Below, in pieces: positions 39,181 to 40,648 of a DNA stretch of 40,648 bases. The position numbers and the translations under genes were made by a program. A model generated the notes under the pieces. It searched no databases and was not told where the DNA came from. It saw nothing but the letters and a program-made list of their open reading frames with translations. How positions within the stretch are numbered: the stretch's first letter is position 1; the number at the start of each line of letters is the position of its first letter. Location of the stretch: positions 1-40,648 of the forward strand of contig NZ_FNDJ01000055.1 in assembly GCF_900099965.1 (NCBI RefSeq), given 5' to 3'. This DNA comes from Nonomuraea jiangxiensis (GTDB lineage: Bacteria; Actinomycetota; Actinomycetes; Streptosporangiales; Streptosporangiaceae).

Positions 39181-39195
39181 TTGCCTAATGGGCAA
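39181..39195. promoter_or_regulatory. TetR operator site 2
   Basis: TTGCCTAATGGGCAA, the same arms and spacing, 17 bases from site 1. It contains the stop codon of the aldo/keto reductase gene. Confidence 0.7.
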
Positions 39196-40201
39196 TATAT
39201 CGATCGTTCAGCGGGACCGGGGCGTCCGGCGCGATCAGGTGCTCCCGGGTCAGGGCCGTCCAGAACTCCGCCGGGATGCGCTCGCTGAGCGCGGCGACGT
39301 CATCGGCGACGTGGGCGGGCTGCGTGGAGCCGGGAACGGCCGCGCGCACGGCGGGGTGAGCCAGGCAGAACTGCAGCGCGGCCGCCTTGACGCTGATGCC
39401 GTACCGCGAGCACAGCGCCGTGATGCGATCCACCTTGGCGACGATCCTGCCCGACGCCTGCCGGTACTCGAAGTGGTCGCCACCGGCGGTGACGCCCGAG
39501 CTGTAGGGGCCGCCGATGACGAGGTCGACGTGCCGCTCGGCGGCTTCGGGCAGTAGCCGCTGCAGGGCCCGCCGGTGGTCGAGCAGGGTGTAACGGCCGG
39601 CCAGCAGGAACGCGTCCGGCCGTGGCTCCTCCAGCCCCAGCGTGAGCTCCAGCGGCTCCACCCGGTTGACGCCCAGGCCCCAGCCCCTGATGACCCCTTC
39701 GTCCCGCAACCGCTGGAGGGCGCGGAAGGCGCCGGTGCGGGCCTGGTCGAACACGGACAACCACTGGTCGCCGTGGAAGTCCTGGGACACGTCGTGCACC
39801 CATACGAGGTCGAGGCGATCGGTGCCCAGGCGTTCGAGGCTGTCGCCGATCGAGCGCAGGGCGCCGTCCGCGCTGTAGTCGTAGACGATCCTGTTCGGGC
39901 GGCCGTGCTCGAACAAGCCGCCCTTCTCGCGGGTCGTGGGGTCCTCGATCTCGTCCAGGACGATCCGCCCGACCTTGGTGCTCAGGACGAACTCGTCGCG
40001 CGGATGCTCAGGCAGGACGTGCCCCAGCCGCAGCTCGGCCAGCCCCGCCCCGTAGAAGGGGGCGGTGTCGAAGTAGCGGATGCCGTGCTCCCACGCGGCC
40101 CGTACGGTGGCGCCGGCCTCCTGCTCGGGGACGGCCCGGTACATGTTGCCCAGCGGCGCGCTGCCGAAGCCCAGCCGGCCCGGCAGGAACTCGATGCCCA
40201 T
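39185..40201 (-). CDS. Aldo/keto reductase, D-threo-aldose dehydrogenase-like
   Basis: 338 aa, the AKR TIM barrel. The catalytic tetrad is visible: D in YFDTAPFYG, Y in the same motif, K in FVLSTKVGR and H in LVWVHDV. FYGAGLAELRLGHVL and KGGLFEHGRPNRIVYDYSADGAL (read in parts) resemble the L-fucose/D-threo-aldose 1-dehydrogenase subfamily. It is a cytosolic NAD(P)-linked enzyme. The ATG at 40201 is chosen for its GGAGGGAGG site. It lies 42 bases upstream of the TetR gene on the same strand, and read-through is possible, but the operators between them mark a separate promoter. Confidence 0.92.
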   Translation of the reverse strand: MGIEFLPGRLGFGSAPLGNMYRAVPEQEAGATVRAAWEHGIRYFDTAPFYGAGLAELRLGHVLPEHPRDEFVLSTKVGRIVLDEIEDPTTREKGGLFEHGRPNRIVYDYSADGALRSIGDSLERLGTDRLDLVWVHDVSQDFHGDQWLSVFDQARTGAFRALQRLRDEGVIRGWGLGVNRVEPLELTLGLEEPRPDAFLLAGRYTLLDHRRALQRLLPEAAERHVDLVIGGPYSSGVTAGGDHFEYRQASGRIVAKVDRITALCSRYGISVKAAALQFCLAHPAVRAAVPGSTQPAHVADDVAALSERIPAEFWTALTREHLIAPDAPVPLNDRYIAH

Positions 40202-40279
40202 GACGTGGCCTCCCTCCGGAACCACCGGTGCGCCCCATCCGAGCTGGCCCTATCCGGCGGGGGATGCGCCATGCGGGCT

Positions 40280-40297
40280 TTGCGACATCTTGCGACA
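40280..40297. repeat. Two direct repeats TTGCGACA one helical turn apart
   Basis: TTGCGACA at 40280-40287 and 40290-40297, about 80 bases upstream of the aldo/keto reductase ATG. The ten-base period puts both on one face of the DNA, as for an activator site. Confidence 0.35.
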
Positions 40298-40332
40298 CCT
40301 TTGAACGCCCCCCGCGCCCGAGAGCCGGGTCA

Positions 40333-40355
40333 GACATCCCTGGAGCTTGGATGTC
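40333..40355 (-). terminator. Hairpin overlapping the transposase stop codon
   Basis: GACATCC (40333-40339) and GGATGTC (40349-40355), nine bases apart. The arm includes part of the transposase stop codon. It may end the transposase transcript or mark the element's right end. Confidence 0.45.
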
Positions 40356-40648
40356 AAGCCGCGACGTCGTGGGATCGGTGAGACCAAGCGGTTGCCTGGT
40401 CGTAGTGGGTTCCGGTTTTGAGGCATCCATGCAAGATGCCGACGAGGCGGTTGCCGACCTGGCGGAGGGCGGCGTTGTGTTCGACGTCGCGGGCGCGTAG
40501 CTGGTCGTAGTAGGCGCGGACCTCTGGGTCGTGCAGGATCGCGCAACTGGCTTGCAGATGCAGGGCGTCGACGAGGCGGTCGTTGTGGACGAACCGGGCG
40601 TGCACGGTCCGCATCTTGCCGGACTGACGGGTGATCGGGCTGGTCCCG
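40354..40648 (-). mobile_element. IS110-family transposase, C-terminal part, cut by window
   Basis: The frame is open to the window edge, giving about 97 residues up to the stop at 40354. TSPITRQSGKMRTVHARFV, HNDRLVDALHLQA and HYDQATAW are typical of the C-terminal Transposase_20 domain of IS110 elements, which carries the catalytic serine motif near SGK. The N-terminal RuvC-like (DEDD) domain lies beyond the window. The end LHGCLKTGTHYD is the usual IS110 terminus, so this end seems intact. IS110 elements lack terminal inverted repeats, so the exact boundary with the chromosome cannot be placed; it lies somewhere between about 40226 and 40350. Confidence 0.85.

Overview
The window is very GC-rich, gene-dense DNA with many GTG starts, probable leaderless genes, actinobacterial regulators and two copies of the DUF574-type methyltransferase typical of filamentous actinomycetes. 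It looks like an accessory stretch of an actinobacterial chromosome, probably Streptosporangiales (Nonomuraea/Actinomadura-like) or Streptomyces-like. The genus is a guess.

Layout. 1-6.7 kb: a partial DHFR-like reductase; a cytochrome b / FAD-oxidoreductase operon (minus strand); a SigE-type ECF sigma factor with an overlapping membrane partner and a trailing methyltransferase; a divergent LysR regulator. 6.8-11.7 kb: an 899-aa protein of unknown family and a 711-aa parallel beta-helix protein, in tandem. 11.8-18.3 kb: a rhomboid protease, an ECF41-type sigma factor divergent from an SDR oxidoreductase, a 190-aa orphan, two DUF574 methyltransferases, and a coupled ArsR-VOC pair. 18.3-33.1 kb: the dominant feature, a 4352-aa Tc-toxin A (TcA)-like protein carrying about 32 hemopexin-type blades. 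It is divergent from a lower-GC, Lys/Gln-rich 520-aa gene of unknown function. 33.2-40.6 kb: ordinary accessory metabolism (esterase, two TetR circuits with visible operators, a 3-hydroxyisobutyrate dehydrogenase-like enzyme, DUF302, VOC, FAD monooxygenase, aldo/keto reductase), ending in the C-terminal part of an IS110-type transposase.

The candidate unusual system is the TcA-hemopexin locus. The big protein keeps the VRP1-like N-terminus, the ABC-toxin/neuraminidase-like core, the helical pore-forming region and the C-terminal TcB-binding signature. No TcB/TcC (Rhs cocoon) gene is in the window. The divergent 520-aa protein has disordered termini, a bipartite-NLS-like basic patch and distinct base composition, so it is a candidate partner or cargo; this is inference. 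The 899-aa and beta-helix proteins, about 6.6 kb beyond the TcA 3' end, may be further leaderless components, but that link is weaker. A second unexpected point is that the cytochrome b appears to have lost both heme bH ligands while keeping those for heme bL.

Several regulatory circuits can be read directly: an ECF41 dual divergent promoter, two TetR operator pairs, and a leaderless ArsR promoter with an internal dyad. Three tandem-repeat tracts lie in intergenic DNA.
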